DNA of 64,000 nucleotides from Entamoeba invadens IP1 (taxonomy: Eukaryota > Evosea > Mastigamoebida > Endamoebidae), in assembly GCF_000330505.1 (NCBI RefSeq), contig NW_004443767.1, positions 347,985 to 411,984 of the forward strand, written 5' to 3'. The notes under the pieces were generated by a model that worked only from the letters and a program-made list of their open reading frames with translations, made no database searches and was not told the DNA's origin. Position numbers and translations under genes: made by a program. Numbering within the stretch: position 1 is the stretch's first letter; every line of letters begins with the position of its first letter. This document shows positions 62,526-64,000 of the stretch, piece after piece.

Positions 62526-63734
62526 TATTTCATAATTCATTGTTATATATCACTTAACTTCTTTGTAGTCTTTTTTGTCCTAATTATTAATTATAAGAGT
62601 TGGTTAGTATTTTAATAATTATATGAGTAAATGGAGGAGTAAAACAACTTATTTGGTGGTTTGGATTTATTACAAGAAAAAGCATTTCGTTCTTCTATTG
62701 ACATCAAAAGTTGTTCCTTTTCTTCTTGATAAAATTCTTCGAATTGTTTTTATGGGTTTTGTAAACTAATAAATTACTATAATTGTATTAATAGATATAG
62801 GTCGGTTTTATTTAAAACGAAAAAACAGTTTGTTGACCCGAATTGTAGAGGGAATTGTAATTGAAAAGAACAGTGTTAGTATAACGATTAGTCTTTCTTT
62901 TTTACCGTTTATTATTATTTAGCAGTTAATTAAACTTATTTATTAATGACGTGTAAACAAATAATAAAAACTCAAGTTGTTTTTTTCTACGAATTTTCTG
63001 TTTGAAAAAAAAATCAAAAGTTTTTTATTGTGTTGTTTTTACTAAAATGAAATAATATTAATACTATAATATATAATAAAAATTTCGGTTATCTCCGAAA
63101 GGTTATGATTTTGATTTTTTATAATATTTTTTTTTAAATTTGTAAAAAATTGAGTAATTTTTTTTTCAAGCGAGTGTAAAATGCCATTGATTTATTTAGT
63201 CATTTTTAAATTATATTTATATTATTTAAATAAAAAAATATTATTATAATTATTATTTTTTTTGATAAGAAAACCTTATTATAGCTTTTTTAGAAATAAT
63301 TTTCAATAATTATAAATTGTTGACAAGTTTTTTATTTCTAAAACGGTTTTTTTGATTTTTATTTAAGAAAAAAATAGGTTGTTATAGTACATAATATTGG
63401 ACAATTATTAATTTTAAACAACATTTAAAATATTATTATTAATAAATTAAAAAAAAACTTGAATTATAATTATAGTGTAACTAAAATAATACTAATGTTA
63501 TATTTTTTTTATGATACATGATTTATAAATTAATTATTATACTATTATTAAAATTTATTATTATTGTCATTTAATAAAAGTAACTATAATTTATTATGTT
63601 TTATTAATGATAACAAACTATATTTATATAATATAATATTTATGAGTATAACTATAAAGTATGACAAACAGATGCCGAATTGATTTTGATTTAATTTTTT
63701 GAAATAAAAACAAAACTGAGAACTTGAATTATTG
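62526..63734. other. Intergenic of about 1.2 kb, AT-rich
   Basis: Very AT-rich DNA between two plus-strand genes. It has long A/T runs, a small TTCGGTTATCTCCGAA hairpin near 63086, and no coding frame or longer repeat. It holds the promoter of the gene at the right edge. Confidence 0.55.
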
Positions 63735-64000
63735 ATGGAATCTGAGTTGGAACGGCTTGAGAAACAATTAAAAGAACTTGAAGAAGAGAAAAAACATTTA
63801 ATTCAAGAGAAAAAGGAGATTGAGCAAACCCAATCGAAAGAAAATTTAATAAAAATGGTGGAAGAGGAAAACAAAAAAATTGAAAAAGACAGCGCTGACG
63901 CCATTCAAAAATTGCTTGCAAAAGAGATTGAATATGATGAATTCGAAAAGTCCTACCTTGAGCTCAGAAACAAGCTTCACTACAACGAACTTATAATTAC
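63735..64000 (+). CDS. Coiled-coil protein, Vps37-like (5' end, partial)
   Basis: The first 88 codons of a gene cut by the right edge. It starts MESELERLEKQLKELEEEKK, an unbroken heptad-type coiled coil rich in Glu/Lys, and continues into IQKLLAKEIEYDEFEKSYLE followed by LRNKLHYNEL. This last part resembles the Mod(r)/Vps37 signature (a helix with ...EF...Y...R...H...KL) of the ESCRT-I subunit Vps37, which joins Vps23 and Vps28 in endosomal sorting. With Snf7 also in the window this would be a second ESCRT gene. A generic coiled-coil protein remains possible until the rest is seen. Confidence 0.5.
   Translation, partial: MESELERLEKQLKELEEEKKHLIQEKKEIEQTQSKENLIKMVEEENKKIEKDSADAIQKLLAKEIEYDEFEKSYLELRNKLHYNELII

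Overview
The window is nuclear DNA of an amoebozoan, most probably Entamoeba; E. invadens is my best guess but cannot be proven from sequence alone. The reasons are: an actin 3' end at the left edge, very AT-rich intergenic DNA, short introns that nearly always begin GTTTGT, a BspA-type leucine-rich-repeat protein, and many compact genes of eukaryotic cell biology. No plasmid, phage, CRISPR array or complete transposon is visible.

Layout. 0-10 kb: actin 3' end, a protein with an F-box-like N terminus and a C-terminal SPRY domain, a two-exon RasGEF with a degenerate RhoGAP-like domain, a Cdc25/rhodanese-type phosphatase and a beta-adaptin. 10-22 kb: a sparse region with one orphan gene, a lone tRNA-Gly, a gene desert of about 4.4 kb, an MFS transporter, a BLOC1S1-like gene and a small LIM/zinc-ribbon protein. 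21.5-34 kb: a Rab with a long N-terminal extension, a BspA-LRR protein, a nucleolar RRM protein, Snf7/Vps32, RPS26 next to the gene of its dedicated chaperone TSR2, YjbQ/UPF0047, a tetraspan protein and a SMYD-type SET/MYND protein. 33.7-50.8 kb: two UNC-93-like transporters about 14 kb apart, with a four-exon Mon2-like gene, two orphans, a polyprenyl diphosphate synthase, a polytopic membrane protein, a shortened NOT1/CNOT1, a CUE-domain protein, a 53-aa PMP3 proteolipid, a GC-rich island and an auxin-efflux-carrier-family transporter between them. 51-64 kb: Sec31, an STS/UBASH3-like histidine phosphatase, a two-exon RapGAP, an ORC5-like protein without a visible P-loop, a ubiquitin-specific protease, a small orphan, and a coiled-coil 5' end that looks like Vps37 running off the edge.

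Several genes only make sense once spliced. I placed 16 introns. All but one start GTTTGT. In 14 of 16 the 3' end fits a fused branch-site/acceptor pattern, NTNAY followed by N4-AG, at constant spacing. This resembles the fused 3' intron signals of Trichomonas and Giardia, and it helped decide acceptors ending AAG. The RPS26/TSR2 neighbourhood, with a perfect 35-bp inverted repeat between the two genes, is the clearest functional pairing. Vesicle traffic is well represented (beta-adaptin, Rab, Snf7, Mon2, Sec31, BLOC1S1, Vps37-like), but these genes are dispersed and I see no operon-like organisation among them.
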